Part shown: piece by piece, positions 1 to 9,094 of the stretch
Layout: the number at the start of each line of letters is the position of its first letter
Numbering within the stretch: the first letter of the stretch is position 1
From: Conyzicola lurida
GTDB lineage: Bacteria > Actinomycetota > Actinomycetes > Actinomycetales > Microbacteriaceae
Direction of reading: 5' to 3'
Length of the DNA stretch: 64,000 nt
Assembly: GCF_014204935.1 (NCBI RefSeq)
Contig: NZ_JACHMJ010000001.1
Coordinates: 1,488,001-1,552,000, forward strand
The notes under the pieces: model-generated
Seen by the model: only the letters and a program-made list of their open reading frames with translations
Databases searched by the model: none
What the model was told of the DNA's origin: nothing
Program-made: the position numbers and the translations under genes

Positions 1-1421
1 GTCTTCTCCTCGCGGTTCTCCGAGTCGAGCAGCCCGTCGTCGAGCAGTCCGTCGTCCTGTGTCTCGCGGTCGAGCGCGTGGTCGCGTTCGAGCTCGAGCG
101 ACGACGCGAGCGCCATCAGGTTCGGCACGCTCGGCAGGAAGATCGACGCGGTCTCGCCGCGGCGACGGGTGCGCACGAAGCGGCCGACGGCCTGGGCGAA
201 ATACAGGGGCGTCGAGGCGGATGTCGCGTAGACACCCACCGCGAGACGTGGCACGTCGACACCCTCCGACACCATGCGCACGGCGACCATCCAGCGGTCG
301 GTGCCCTTCGAGAACACGTCGATGCGTTCGCTCGACTCCTTCTCGTCCGACAGCACGATCGTGGGCGACTCGCCGGTGAGCTTGTGCAGCAGCGCGGCGT
401 AGGCGCGCGCGGTCGTCTGGTCCGTGGCGATGACCAGGCCGCCGGCATCCGGAATCGCTTGACGTACCTCGCTCAGCCGACGGTTCGCCGCCTTGAGCAC
501 GGCGGGGATCCAGTCGCCGCCCGGGTCGAGGGCCGTGCGCCAGGCCTGCGACGTGATGTCCTTGGTGTCGCCCTCCCCGAGGCGGGCCTCCATCTCGTCG
601 CCCATTTTGGTGCGCCACCGCATCTTGCCCGCGTAGGCCATAAAGATGACCGGTCGCACGACGCCGTCGGCGAGGGCTCGGCCGTAGCCGTAGTTGTAGT
701 CGGTGATCGAGGTACGGATGCCCTTGTTGTCGGGCGCGTAGCTGACGAACGGGATCGGCGCGGTGTCGCTGCGGAACGGGGTGCCGGTGAGCGAGAGGCG
801 GCGGGTGGCCGGGCCGAACGCGTCGCGGATGGCGTCGCCCCAGCTGAGCGCGTCGCCGCCGTGGTGAACCTCGTCGAGGATGACGAGGGTGCGCGCCGAC
901 TCGGTGATGGTGCGGTGCAGCAGCGGGCGCACGGCGATCTGCGCGTAGGTGACCGCGATGCCGTGGTAGCGGCGCCCGCCGAAGGCCTGCCCGTTGGCGT
1001 AGGCCGGGTCGAGACGGATACCGACGCGGTGCGCCGCCTCGGCCCACTGGCGTTTGAGGTGCTCGGTGGGGGCGACGACGGTGATGCGGTCGACCTCGCG
1101 GCGCGCGATGAGCTCGGTGGCGAGGCGCAGCGCGAAGGTCGTTTTGCCGGCGCCCGGTGTCGCGGCGGCGAGGAAGTCGCGCGGCTCTTTCTCGAAGTAG
1201 AGGTCGAGCGCCTCGGCCTGCCAGGCACGGAGAGCGCTGGCGGTACCGCGGGCGGCGCGTTCCGGGTAGGAGGGCGAGAGGTGTTCTGCGGCGAAGGTTC
1301 CGACGTGCGGGTGGAATCCGGTACCGGGGAGCGGGACGGCGGTGCCGTCGGCGTTGCGCGGTTCGCTCGGATTCGCGATCTCCGACGCGGCCAGGACCGG
1401 GTTGTCAGAGGGAGTGTTCAC
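1..1421 (-). CDS. DEAD/DEAH-box superfamily II helicase (3' end outside window)
   Basis: About 473 residues of an SF2 ATP-dependent helicase or translocase are visible; the C-terminus lies beyond position 1. Motif I (ATPGAGKT) falls near residues 87-94, motif II (DEVHH) near 183-187, motif III as LTGTPFRSD, and motif VI as QAVGRFVR. Both RecA-like lobes are therefore present. This arrangement resembles the stand-alone type III restriction 'res'-like helicases common in actinobacteria. No methyltransferase or nuclease partner is visible, so a restriction role is not supported. I chose the GTG at 1419-1421 because the reading frame opens there and homologous sequence follows, but no convincing Shine-Dalgarno precedes it. 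The physiological substrate is unknown. Confidence 0.85.
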   Translation of the reverse strand, partial: MNTPSDNPVLAASEIANPSEPRNADGTAVPLPGTGFHPHVGTFAAEHLSPSYPERAARGTASALRAWQAEALDLYFEKEPRDFLAAATPGAGKTTFALRLATELIARREVDRITVVAPTEHLKRQWAEAAHRVGIRLDPAYANGQAFGGRRYHGIAVTYAQIAVRPLLHRTITESARTLVILDEVHHGGDALSWGDAIRDAFGPATRRLSLTGTPFRSDTAPIPFVSYAPDNKGIRTSITDYNYGYGRALADGVVRPVIFMAYAGKMRWRTKMGDEMEARLGEGDTKDITSQAWRTALDPGGDWIPAVLKAANRRLSEVRQAIPDAGGLVIATDQTTARAYAALLHKLTGESPTIVLSDEKESSERIDVFSKGTDRWMVAVRMVSEGVDVPRLAVGVYATSASTPLYFAQAVGRFVRTRRRGETASIFLPSVPNLMALASSLELERDHALDRETQDDGLLDDGLLDSENREEK

Positions 1422-1484
1422 TTGATGTAACTTTACCCGCCGATGCGGGCGGCCGCGTTCGACGGGCATCGGTCGGGGGCCGGA

Positions 1485-2741
1485 TCAGCCGTCGCGGGCG
1501 AAGCCGCGGGCTTCGCTCTCGCGGCCTCGGTTGTTGCCCAGCAGTGATGCCTGCGTCACGCTCCCCCGCCCAAAACGGGCACTCACGGCGTCCATGACGT
1601 CTTCGGCTTCGCGCCATCCGTCGTCGTCGTCCCACAGGCTGACCTGCCCGCCGCCGGCCTCGGAAAGTTGTTCGATCCGGACGCCGACGAGCCGCACCCG
1701 GGCGTGTTCCTTTCCGACGGCGGAGTAGATCTCGCTGACCTCGTCGTAGATGCGCCGGCCGAGGTCGGTGGGCTCGCTCAGGGTGCGCGAGCGGGTGATC
1801 GTGGTGAAGTCGCCGAACCGCAGCTTGAGAACCACGGTGCGTCCCTCGGCGCCGCCGCTGCGCAGGCGCACCGCGACCATGCCGGAGAGGCGGAGCAGTT
1901 CGCGTCGCACGATGGCGGGGTCGGTGACGTCGGTCTCGAAGGTGACCTCGTGTCCGATGCTCTTCTCGACCGCGCGGGGCTGCACCTCGCGCGGGTCGAT
2001 GCCCCACGACAGGTCGTGCAGCTTGGAGCCGGCCGCCTCGCCCACCATGCGCTTCAGCACGTCGACGGGCGACTGGGCCAGGTCGCCGATCGTGCGCAGG
2101 CCGTGACGGGTGAGCGACTCCTCGGTCTTTCCGCCGACGCCCCAGAGTGCGCCGATCGGCAGCGGGTGCAGGAAGGCGATCGTCTCGTCGCGCGGGATGA
2201 CGAGCAGTCCGTTCGGCTTGGAGCGGCTGGATGCGAGCTTCGCCACGAATTTTGTCGCGGCGGCTCCGACGCTGCAGATGAGTCCGGTTTCCTCCAGCAC
2301 GCGGCGACGGAGGAGCGTTGCGACCGTGATGGGGCTGCCGATGTGCTTACGCGAGCCCGCGACATCCAGAAATGCCTCGTCGATGCCGAGTCGCTCGACC
2401 GACGGTGTCAGCTCGTCGCAGATCGCCATGACCATGGCCGAGTAGTGCGAGTACCGGTCGAAGTGCGGCTCGAGCACGATCGCTTGGGGACAACGGCGCT
2501 TGGCGATCGCGAGGGGCATCGCCGAGTTCACGCCGAACTTGCGGGCCTCGTAGGTGGCCGCGGTGACGACGGAGCGTGGGCCGTCGTGCGCGACGATCAC
2601 GGGCTTGCCGCGCAGGTCGGGGCGGTCGAGCAGCTCGACGGAGGCGAAGAACGCGTCCATGTCGACGTGGAGGACGGTCGCCGTGGAGTCATCGACGTCG
2701 ACGGCGCTGGTCTGGCGGCCGCTCCCGTCCTGTTTGCTCAT
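1485..2741 (-). CDS. dinB: DNA polymerase IV (Y-family translesion polymerase)
   Basis: A 418-residue Y-family error-prone polymerase that extends primers across damaged template. The catalytic palm motif DMDAFFASVE lies near residues 27-36 and the second acidic motif (GIDEAFLDV) near residue 115, so both metal-binding carboxylate groups are present. A QVSLW peptide near the C-terminus looks like a beta-clamp binding motif. The length matches bacterial DinB with a little-finger domain. The ATG at 2739-2741 is preceded by a GGGAG stretch. I see no SOS box in the short upstream region. It runs in the same direction as the neighbouring helicase, about 60 bp upstream of it. Confidence 0.93.
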   Translation of the reverse strand: MSKQDGSGRQTSAVDVDDSTATVLHVDMDAFFASVELLDRPDLRGKPVIVAHDGPRSVVTAATYEARKFGVNSAMPLAIAKRRCPQAIVLEPHFDRYSHYSAMVMAICDELTPSVERLGIDEAFLDVAGSRKHIGSPITVATLLRRRVLEETGLICSVGAAATKFVAKLASSRSKPNGLLVIPRDETIAFLHPLPIGALWGVGGKTEESLTRHGLRTIGDLAQSPVDVLKRMVGEAAGSKLHDLSWGIDPREVQPRAVEKSIGHEVTFETDVTDPAIVRRELLRLSGMVAVRLRSGGAEGRTVVLKLRFGDFTTITRSRTLSEPTDLGRRIYDEVSEIYSAVGKEHARVRLVGVRIEQLSEAGGGQVSLWDDDDGWREAEDVMDAVSARFGRGSVTQASLLGNNRGRESEARGFARDG

Positions 2742-2787
2742 ACTCCCATCATCCCAGTCACCGCCGACAACGGCGGGGTGGACGCGA

Positions 2788-2820
2788 AAACGCCCCGCCC
2801 GCAGAAGCGGACGGGGCGTT
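2788..2820 (-). terminator. Rho-independent terminator
   Basis: A 9-bp outer stem (AACGCCCCG / CGGGGCGTT) encloses a further short GC stem with an AGAA loop. Read on the minus strand it is followed by TTTT. It lies just downstream of the small membrane protein gene at 2834-3100 and upstream of dinB, so it separates the two. Confidence 0.75.
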
Positions 2821-2833
2821 GCAGCGGTCGCGG

Positions 2834-3100
2834 TTAGGCGCGACGGCTTCCACGTGTAAGGAGACCGTAGATCAGCAGTACGACGATCGAACCGGCGATG
2901 GCGACGAGCCAGGTCTGGATCGACCAGAACTCTTCCAGTCCGATGCCGAAGAGCGCGCTCCCGATGAAGCCGCCGACGAGAGCACCAACCACGCCGAGGA
3001 CGAGCGTGATGAGCCAGCCTCCGCCCTGCGTGCCCGGCAGAATGGCCTTTGCAATAGCTCCAGCGATCAGGCCCAACACAATCCAGCCAATGATTCCCAT
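2834..3100 (-). CDS. GlsB/YeaQ/YmgE family small membrane protein
   Basis: An 88-residue hydrophobic protein starting MGIIGWIVLGLIAGAIAKAI with three predicted membrane segments and a short basic tail ending RGSRRA. The glycine-rich pattern, including GALVGGFIGSALFG, is typical of the transglycosylase-associated GlsB/YeaQ family, whose members are usually stress-induced and poorly characterised. A longer reading frame extends upstream to 3313, but the ATG at 3098-3100 has a strong GGAGG at the correct distance, so I start there. It is a single-gene unit with its own terminator at 2788-2820. Confidence 0.85.
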   Translation of the reverse strand: MGIIGWIVLGLIAGAIAKAILPGTQGGGWLITLVLGVVGALVGGFIGSALFGIGLEEFWSIQTWLVAIAGSIVVLLIYGLLTRGSRRA

Positions 3101-3264
3101 GACGACCTCCCAGTCGGTCATTATTTCGGTCCCGGGTCTCGGAACCGTCAAACAGCTAAGCAGGTAACCCAATTGGGGGCCAAATGACCTCCCGGTCATT
3201 GCTTGTGCGGTCGACCGTGTGCTAGCGGGTAGCGATCCGTCCGAACCTGATGCACTCTTAAGTA

Positions 3265-4053
3265 ATGACTCAGCAGCACCCGTGGACCAGATATGTGGCA
3301 ATTGGCGACTCATTCACGGAGGGGATCGGCGACCCGGAGCCGGAAAGCCCGGGCGGTTTCCGCGGTTGGGCCGACCGCGTGGCCGAGGTTCTCGCCACCG
3401 GGACCGACGATTTCGCCTACGCCAACCTGGCGATCCGCGGGCGCCTGCTGCAGCAGATCATCGACGAACAGATCGAACCGGCGCTCGAGCTGAAGCCCGA
3501 CCTGATCACCATCTCGGCCGGCGGCAACGACATCATCCGCCCCGGCACCGACCCCGACGAGATCGCGGGCCGGCTCGAGGGCGCCATCGAACGCCTGACC
3601 TCCGAGGGAGCGACCGTGGTGCTGTTCAACGGACCGGACATCGGCACGACGCCCGTGCTCGGCCGTCACCGCGGCAAAGTAGCGATCTACAACGAGAACG
3701 TGCGCGGCATCGCCCAGCGTCACGACGCGATCGTCGCCGACATGTGGCCGCTGCGTGAGCTGCGTGACACCCGGATGTGGGCGCCCGACCGGCTGCACTT
3801 CTCCCCCATCGGCCACCACACCATCGCGCGCATGGTGCTCGCCACCCTCAACGTGGAAAATGACCTCGAGCCCTACGTGCCCGAACCCCTGCCGGCGCGC
3901 TCATGGCGGGAGGCACGCGTGGGCGACCTCGGCTGGGCGCGTGAGCACCTGATGCCCTGGGTATTGCGGCGCATCAGGCACCAGTCGTCGGGCGACAACG
4001 TGACGGCGAAGCGTCCGGCCTGGCCCGACCGCGACGTCACGCTGGACATGTGA
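3265..4053 (+). CDS. SGNH/GDSL-family hydrolase
   Basis: A 262-residue SGNH esterase or lipase fold. Block I is GDSFTEG (catalytic Ser), block III is AGGND, and block V is DRLHFSPIGH, which contains the Asp and His of the triad. No signal peptide is visible, so it is probably cytoplasmic. The family acts on small ester or acyl substrates, but the substrate cannot be deduced here. The gene ends in a strong terminator shared with the convergent desaturase gene. Confidence 0.88.
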   Translation: MTQQHPWTRYVAIGDSFTEGIGDPEPESPGGFRGWADRVAEVLATGTDDFAYANLAIRGRLLQQIIDEQIEPALELKPDLITISAGGNDIIRPGTDPDEIAGRLEGAIERLTSEGATVVLFNGPDIGTTPVLGRHRGKVAIYNENVRGIAQRHDAIVADMWPLRELRDTRMWAPDRLHFSPIGHHTIARMVLATLNVENDLEPYVPEPLPARSWREARVGDLGWAREHLMPWVLRRIRHQSSGDNVTAKRPAWPDRDVTLDM

Positions 4054-4088
4054 AAAGAGGGACCGAGCTCAGCTCGGTCCCTCTTTTT
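4053..4088. terminator. Bidirectional terminator between SGNH hydrolase and desaturase
   Basis: Perfect inverted repeat with 16-bp arms (left arm AAAGAGGGACCGAGCT) followed by a T-run on the plus strand and, by symmetry, an equivalent on the minus strand. It sits between convergent genes ending at 4053 and 4098. Confidence 0.9.
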
Positions 4089-4097
4089 CGCTCGTTG

Positions 4098-5231
4098 CTA
4101 GCGGCCGAACCGCATCGCGGCCGGGCAATCGAACGGGTCTCCGCCGGCGGAGAGTCCGACGCGGTTGAGGTAGGCGATCACGATCGCGTACGACTCGAGC
4201 ACGTTGGCTTCCGTGTAGAGGATGTTCTTGCTCTGGCAGTATTCCTTGGTGATCTCGCGGGCACGCTTGAGGTGCGGGCGCGGCATGCTCGGGAACAGGT
4301 GGTGCTCGATCTGGTAGTTGAGGCCGCCCATGAAGATGTTCATGTACCAGCCGCCACGGATGTTGCGGCTCGTGAGCACCTGGCGGCGCAGGAAGTCGAC
4401 CTTGCTGTCTTTGGGGAGAACCGGCATGCCCTTGTGATTGGGAGCGAAGGACGAACCCATGTACAGGCCGAAGACGGCGAGCTGGACACCGAGGAACGCG
4501 AAGCCCATGCCGACCGGCATCACGAGGAAGACCGCGGTAATGAAGACGGCGTGGCGCACCGCGAGCAGCACGATCTCGAGCGAACGCTTGTCGACCTTGC
4601 CGGGCGAGAAGACCGTCTTGAACGCGTGCTGGTGGAGGTTGATGCCTTCGAAGATCAGCACGGGGAAGAACAGCCAGCCCTGGCGGCGGGCGAGGAAGGT
4701 GGTGACGGGGTGCGCGACCTTGGCCGCGTGCTCCTTCGTGAAGACGATGAAGTCCGTCTCGATGTCGGGGTCTTTGCCCATCGTGTTCGGGTTCGCGTGG
4801 TGACGCGTGTGCTTGGTCATCCACCACGAGTAGCTGATGCCGACGAACAGGTCGGCGAGTACGCGGCCGGCGAGGTCGTTGGCCTTGCCGGACTCGAAGA
4901 CCTGACGGTGGCTGGCCTCGTGCGCCATAAAGGCGTACTGGGTGAACAGGATGCCCATCACGCCCGCGAGGATGAGCGTGTACCAGGTACCGCTCAACAT
5001 CACGGTGCCGACCCACGCCGCTGCCATGAGCAGCGTGATGACGGCGAAGTTGAGGATGTAGAACGTGCGCTTGCGGTGCAGAAGACCGGCGTCACGGATG
5101 GTGTGCAGGAGGGCGGAAAATTCCGACACGGGATTGGAGAGTCCGCGCTGTCCCGTTTTGATCACACGGGGAGACGGAGATGCTGCTGAATTCGTCACTG
5201 GACCTCGATGGTCTATCGACTTCCCAGTCAC
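4098..5231 (-). CDS. Membrane fatty acid desaturase
   Basis: A 377-residue integral-membrane di-iron acyl desaturase. The three histidine boxes are present: HEASHRQ, HTRHH and QIEHHLFP. Several hydrophobic segments lie between them. It resembles the acyl-lipid or linoleoyl-CoA type desaturases that adjust membrane fluidity in actinobacteria; the regiospecificity cannot be told from sequence. The start is uncertain. The frame opens at a GTG (5229-5231) without a clear ribosome site, while a second GTG at 5196-5198 has a GAGGT just upstream and may be the real start. No reductase or ferredoxin partner is adjacent. Confidence 0.9.
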   Translation of the reverse strand: MTGKSIDHRGPVTNSAASPSPRVIKTGQRGLSNPVSEFSALLHTIRDAGLLHRKRTFYILNFAVITLLMAAAWVGTVMLSGTWYTLILAGVMGILFTQYAFMAHEASHRQVFESGKANDLAGRVLADLFVGISYSWWMTKHTRHHANPNTMGKDPDIETDFIVFTKEHAAKVAHPVTTFLARRQGWLFFPVLIFEGINLHQHAFKTVFSPGKVDKRSLEIVLLAVRHAVFITAVFLVMPVGMGFAFLGVQLAVFGLYMGSSFAPNHKGMPVLPKDSKVDFLRRQVLTSRNIRGGWYMNIFMGGLNYQIEHHLFPSMPRPHLKRAREITKEYCQSKNILYTEANVLESYAIVIAYLNRVGLSAGGDPFDCPAAMRFGR

Positions 5232-5335
5232 GGAGGTTGAGCATGAGCTCTGGCGGATGTTCGTCAGTCTAGGTGGCGACGCTGAGAAACCAATGCACGA
5301 CGCGACGGCTATTATTCCCGACGGATGTCGGGTAT

Positions 5336-6562
5336 TTAGAAGAGCGCGGCGGGGTTGGTCAGGCGCCAGAACGCTCCGGGATCGTCGATCGTCGAGGCGA
5401 GTTCGAGGGGCACCACGATGCGCTCGTCGCCGACGGTGAACGTCACGTCACCGACATCCGCCCCCTTCTTCGCCACGCCGACCTCGTCGGTCTCGATCGC
5501 CGAGGTCACGGGGGTGTCGGCCCAGACGACGACGCTCGTGGTCGCCGCGGCAACGAGCGGGGAATCGTCGCCCCACGGCGTGGAATACGTGCCGAACTCC
5601 TGGCCCGCCGAGGTGAGCTGCACCTCGTGGAAGCCCGCCTCGACGTCGGCGAGCAGCGCGCGCACGCTCACGTTGAGGCTCTTGTGGTCGGTGCCGCCGA
5701 GCACGACTCCGACGATCGTGACGGTCTCGCCGCCGACGACGTAGTCGGCCGCGAAGAGGAGGCAGGCGCCGGCCTCGTCGAGGGTGCCGGTCTTGATGCC
5801 GCGGATGCCGTCGATACCGAGTAGCGCGTTGCTGTTGCTGATCTCGCCGAGCACGGGGACCTGTTCGGTGGCGGTGCCGACGATGGCGTTGACGACCGGG
5901 TTCGCCAGGGCGAGTTTGCCCAGCTGCACGAGGTCGCTCGCCGTGCTCACGTTCAGCGGCGACATGCCGGTGGGGTCGCTGATGCTCGTCGAGGCGAGAC
6001 CGTGGTCGGCCAGCCAGGCGTTGGCGACCGGCAGGAACTCGTCCACCGAGCCGAACGCCCAGGTCACGAGGGACTCGGCGTAGTTGTTCGCCGACTCGAC
6101 GAGCATGACGTCCATGACCTGCCGTTGAGTGAGCACCATGCCCGCCTGCACGGGTTCGGTCGCGCCGTTGACCGCCTGGTAGGCGGCCCGGATTGCGACG
6201 TCTTTCGCGGTGAACTCGATGTCGGGGCCGGCGTCGTCGAGCCCGATCGGCTTGGCCTCGAGAACCACGAGGGCCGAGATGATCTTGGTGATGGATGCGA
6301 TGGGTGCGGCCTGGTCGTTGCCACCGGCTCCCAGCACCCCGTCGTACCCGATCGCGCCGACGGCACTCGCCCCGAGGGCGGGCCAGCCGAGGTCGGCGGC
6401 GGGTTGCGCGCCGACGCTGTACGGCTCGATCTCCGCGGCGACCGAGCCGAGCGGGGCGAGCAGCGTCATCGGCAGGTAGAACACCGTGCCGATCAGGACC
6501 GCGGCGGCACCGAAGACCGCCACCCGGCGTCGGCGGAGAATCTGTCGTCGGGTGAGTGCCAT
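5336..6562 (-). CDS. D-alanyl-D-alanine carboxypeptidase (S11 penicillin-binding protein)
   Basis: A 408-residue S11-family serine peptidase that trims stem-peptide D-Ala in peptidoglycan. A basic N-terminus (RRRR) is followed by a hydrophobic stretch at about 14-38, giving a membrane anchor or signal. The active-site motifs are SITK (SxxK), SAN in ESANNYAES, and KTG in GIKTGTL, in the canonical order. It therefore acts outside the cytoplasmic membrane. The ATG at 6560-6562 begins MALTRRQI; no strong ribosome site is visible. It follows the APC permease gene by 14 bp on the same strand and may be cotranscribed with it. Confidence 0.9.
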   Translation of the reverse strand: MALTRRQILRRRRVAVFGAAAVLIGTVFYLPMTLLAPLGSVAAEIEPYSVGAQPAADLGWPALGASAVGAIGYDGVLGAGGNDQAAPIASITKIISALVVLEAKPIGLDDAGPDIEFTAKDVAIRAAYQAVNGATEPVQAGMVLTQRQVMDVMLVESANNYAESLVTWAFGSVDEFLPVANAWLADHGLASTSISDPTGMSPLNVSTASDLVQLGKLALANPVVNAIVGTATEQVPVLGEISNSNALLGIDGIRGIKTGTLDEAGACLLFAADYVVGGETVTIVGVVLGGTDHKSLNVSVRALLADVEAGFHEVQLTSAGQEFGTYSTPWGDDSPLVAAATTSVVVWADTPVTSAIETDEVGVAKKGADVGDVTFTVGDERIVVPLELASTIDDPGAFWRLTNPAALF

Positions 6563-6576
6563 TGGCTAATCGTAAA

Positions 6577-8115
6577 TCAGGCGAACCCGCCATCGACTGA
6601 ACGCAGCGGCGGGTGGTCGGTTTCGGGCACGAGGATCGGCGTCTCGCGGTTGAGGCTCTCGCCCCGGAAGAACGGCTTCGACCCGGCGAAGAAGAACCAG
6701 AGCACCATCAACACCACGCCGAGGGCGAGCGAGCCGATGCCGACCACGAACACCCCCCCGATGCCCCAGATCACCGTGTAGCCGTAATCGGGATCGAACA
6801 TGTCGATCGCCGAGAAGACGAAGGCCGCGGTGAGCATCAGCGCGCCCAGCAGCGGGAAGAGGAACTTGAAGACGACGTTGTGCGCGTTCTGGAAGAGCTC
6901 GCAGCGGAAGTACCAGACGCACGCATACCCAGTGATGGCGTAGTAGAACGCGATCGCGAGACCGAGCGAGAGGATGGTGTCGGAGAGGAAGTCCTCGCTG
7001 ATGATCGTCATCCCCACGTAGAACGCCGTCGCGACGACGCCCATCACGATGGTGGAGAACCCCGGCGTCTGGAACTTCGGGTGTACCCGGCCGAACCGCG
7101 TGGGCAACGCCTTGTACGCGGCCATCGCCAGGGTGCCCCGCGCCGTCGGCAGGATCGTCGTCTGGGTCGACGACACCGCAGAGACCATCACCGCGATCAC
7201 CAGCAGCCAGGCCCACGGGCCGAACAGCACGTCCTTGAGGGCGAAGAAGACGTCCTCCGCGTTGGTCTCGTTGCCGAGCCCGACCCCCGAAGTGCCGAGC
7301 CCCGCGTAGGCCATCGCCGCGACCGTCACGCCGACATAGGTCACGAGCAGGATGACGGTGGACAGGATGGCGGCCCGCCCGGGGATCCGCTCCGGGTCCT
7401 TCGTCTCCTCGTTGAGGGCGAGGCAGGTGTCCCAGCCCCAGTAGATGAACAGCGCGAGCAGCACCGCCTCGACGAAGCCGCTGGTCGAAGTGAAGGCGAA
7501 CGGGTTGAACCAGTCGAGCGTCGGCGGAGTCGCGCCCTCGGGCGCGGTTCCCGTGGCCACGGAGACCACCGCGGCGATCACGAAAACGGCGAGGGCCAGG
7601 TACTGCACGGCGAGCAGCACGTTCTGCAGCTTCTCGCCGATCTCGGTGCCGCGGTAGCTGATGTAGGTCATCACCGCGATGAACAGCACTCCGGTGAGCG
7701 TGACCACGAAGCCGTTCTCGGCGAGCTCCGGGTTCACCAGCAGCCAGAAGTACTTGCCTCCGATCTGCGCGAGATTGGCCAGCACGACCATGCCGGCGAC
7801 GGCCACTCCCCAACCGCCCATCCACCCCACCCAGGGCCCGAACGCCTTGGTCGCCCAGGTGAAGGTCGTGCCGCAGTCGGGCACGGCGCGGTTGAGCTCG
7901 CGGTAGGCGAAGGCGATGAGGAACATCGGCACGAACGCGATGATGAAGGCGATCGGCGCCTGCGCCCCGACCGCGAGCACGACGAAGCCGAGGGTTGCGG
8001 CGAGCGAGTACACCGGGGCGGTCGAGGCCAGCCCGATGACGGTGGAGCCGACGAGCCCGAGCGTGCCGGTCGCGAGTCCCTTGCCGGCGGCGGCAGTGGT
8101 TTTCTGGTCAGACAT
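6577..8115 (-). CDS. APC-superfamily amino acid permease
   Basis: A 512-residue polytopic transporter with roughly a dozen hydrophobic segments. The first helix carries GSTVIGLASTAPVYSLA, matching the APC family's glycine-rich unwound helix 1, and CGTTFTWATKAFGPWVGWM matches the conserved helix 3 region. It probably imports or exchanges an amino acid or polyamine by proton coupling; the substrate is not deducible. The ATG at 8113-8115 is preceded by GAGGGGAG. The C-terminal tail is hydrophilic (RGESLNRETPIL...). Confidence 0.88.
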   Translation of the reverse strand: MSDQKTTAAAGKGLATGTLGLVGSTVIGLASTAPVYSLAATLGFVVLAVGAQAPIAFIIAFVPMFLIAFAYRELNRAVPDCGTTFTWATKAFGPWVGWMGGWGVAVAGMVVLANLAQIGGKYFWLLVNPELAENGFVVTLTGVLFIAVMTYISYRGTEIGEKLQNVLLAVQYLALAVFVIAAVVSVATGTAPEGATPPTLDWFNPFAFTSTSGFVEAVLLALFIYWGWDTCLALNEETKDPERIPGRAAILSTVILLVTYVGVTVAAMAYAGLGTSGVGLGNETNAEDVFFALKDVLFGPWAWLLVIAVMVSAVSSTQTTILPTARGTLAMAAYKALPTRFGRVHPKFQTPGFSTIVMGVVATAFYVGMTIISEDFLSDTILSLGLAIAFYYAITGYACVWYFRCELFQNAHNVVFKFLFPLLGALMLTAAFVFSAIDMFDPDYGYTVIWGIGGVFVVGIGSLALGVVLMVLWFFFAGSKPFFRGESLNRETPILVPETDHPPLRSVDGGFA

Positions 8116-8145
8116 CGTCGTCTCCCCTCGGGTGGTACCGCGATA

Positions 8146-8958
8146 TTACTTGATGCGCACCGTGTACAGGGCGACGGCGCTGGCGGCCGCGACGTTGAGC
8201 GAATCGACGCCGTGCATCATCGGAATCGTCACGACCGTATCGGCGTTCTCGAGGGCGGCCCGGCTCAGTCCGTCACCCTCCGACCCGAGCAGCATGGCCA
8301 CCTTGTGAGGGGCGGATGCCGCAAAGGCGTCGAGTTCCACGGCATCGTCGGCCAGCGCGAGTGCCGCGATGTGGAAGCCCGCGTCCCGCAGCAGGTCCGC
8401 GCCCTCCGGCCACTCGGGCAGGCGGGTCCACGGCACCTGCAGCACGGTGCCCATGCTCACCCGCACGCTGCGGCGGTAGAGCGGGTCGGCGCAGCGCGGG
8501 GTGATCAGCACGGCGTCGGCACCGAGGCCCGCGACCGAGCGGAAGATCGCGCCGATGTTCGTGTGGTCGACGATATCCTCGAGCACGACGACGCGGCGGG
8601 CGCCCTCGAGCAGCTCGGCCACGGGCAGCAGCTCGGGCCGGTGCATCGACGCGAGCGCTCCGCGGTGCATGTCGAACCCGGTGAGCTGCTTGAGCAGCTC
8701 GGGAGCGCCGACGAAGACGGGTACGTCGTCGAATCCGGTGTCGGCGAGCAGCGCTTCGACGTCGGGCAGCCACTGTTCGATCAGCAGGAAGGACCGAGGG
8801 CGGTGCCCGGCGGCGAGAGCGCGGCCGATCACCTTCGTCGACTCGGCGATGTACAACCCGCCTGCCGGTTCGCTCACGCGTCGCAGCGCGACATCCGTCA
8901 GAGATCTGAAGTCACGCAGTTCGTCGCGCTCGAGGTCGGTGATTCTCTCGATGCGCAT
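8146..8958 (-). CDS. SpoU/TrmH-family RNA 2'-O-methyltransferase
   Basis: A 270-residue SPOUT-class methyltransferase. The three SAM-binding knot motifs are present: NIGAIFRSVAGLGADAVLI (motif 1), LLGSEGDGLS (motif 2) and the SLNVAAASAVALY end (motif 3). The N-terminal domain before about residue 100 is the usual substrate-recognition extension. It probably methylates a ribose in rRNA or tRNA; the target is unknown. The frame stays open upstream to 9036, but homology begins at the ATG at 8956-8958 (MRIERITDLER), so I start there. It is divergent from the sirtuin gene. Confidence 0.88.
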   Translation of the reverse strand: MRIERITDLERDELRDFRSLTDVALRRVSEPAGGLYIAESTKVIGRALAAGHRPRSFLLIEQWLPDVEALLADTGFDDVPVFVGAPELLKQLTGFDMHRGALASMHRPELLPVAELLEGARRVVVLEDIVDHTNIGAIFRSVAGLGADAVLITPRCADPLYRRSVRVSMGTVLQVPWTRLPEWPEGADLLRDAGFHIAALALADDAVELDAFAASAPHKVAMLLGSEGDGLSRAALENADTVVTIPMMHGVDSLNVAAASAVALYTVRIK

Positions 8959-9094
8959 ACAACGGTGTCCAATTCTGGTCGGGATGTCGGGTGTGGGATG
9001 CCGCCGACAGCGAACACTGACAGCTATCGGAAACATAACGGTAAAGCGGAGCGTTTACTCTGGGACTAGCTTCACTACCGGGAAGAGAAAACGC

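Noticed and set aside
8130-8142. GGGTGGTACCGCG on the plus strand, an exact match to the T-box antiterminator consensus
   Set aside because: It points into the antisense side of the RNA methyltransferase gene, and upstream on that strand is only the reverse complement of a permease gene. There is no stem I, no downstream synthetase gene and no room for a T-box leader.
6613-9069. Long plus-strand open frame (over 800 codons) across the permease and methyltransferase genes
   Set aside because: It lies antisense to two well-recognised genes, and its composition (Arg, Gly, Asp, Glu, His rich, low in hydrophobics) is that of a high-GC shadow frame. The same applies to the frames at 24386-27310 (+), 37086-40208 (-) and 33869-36061 (-).
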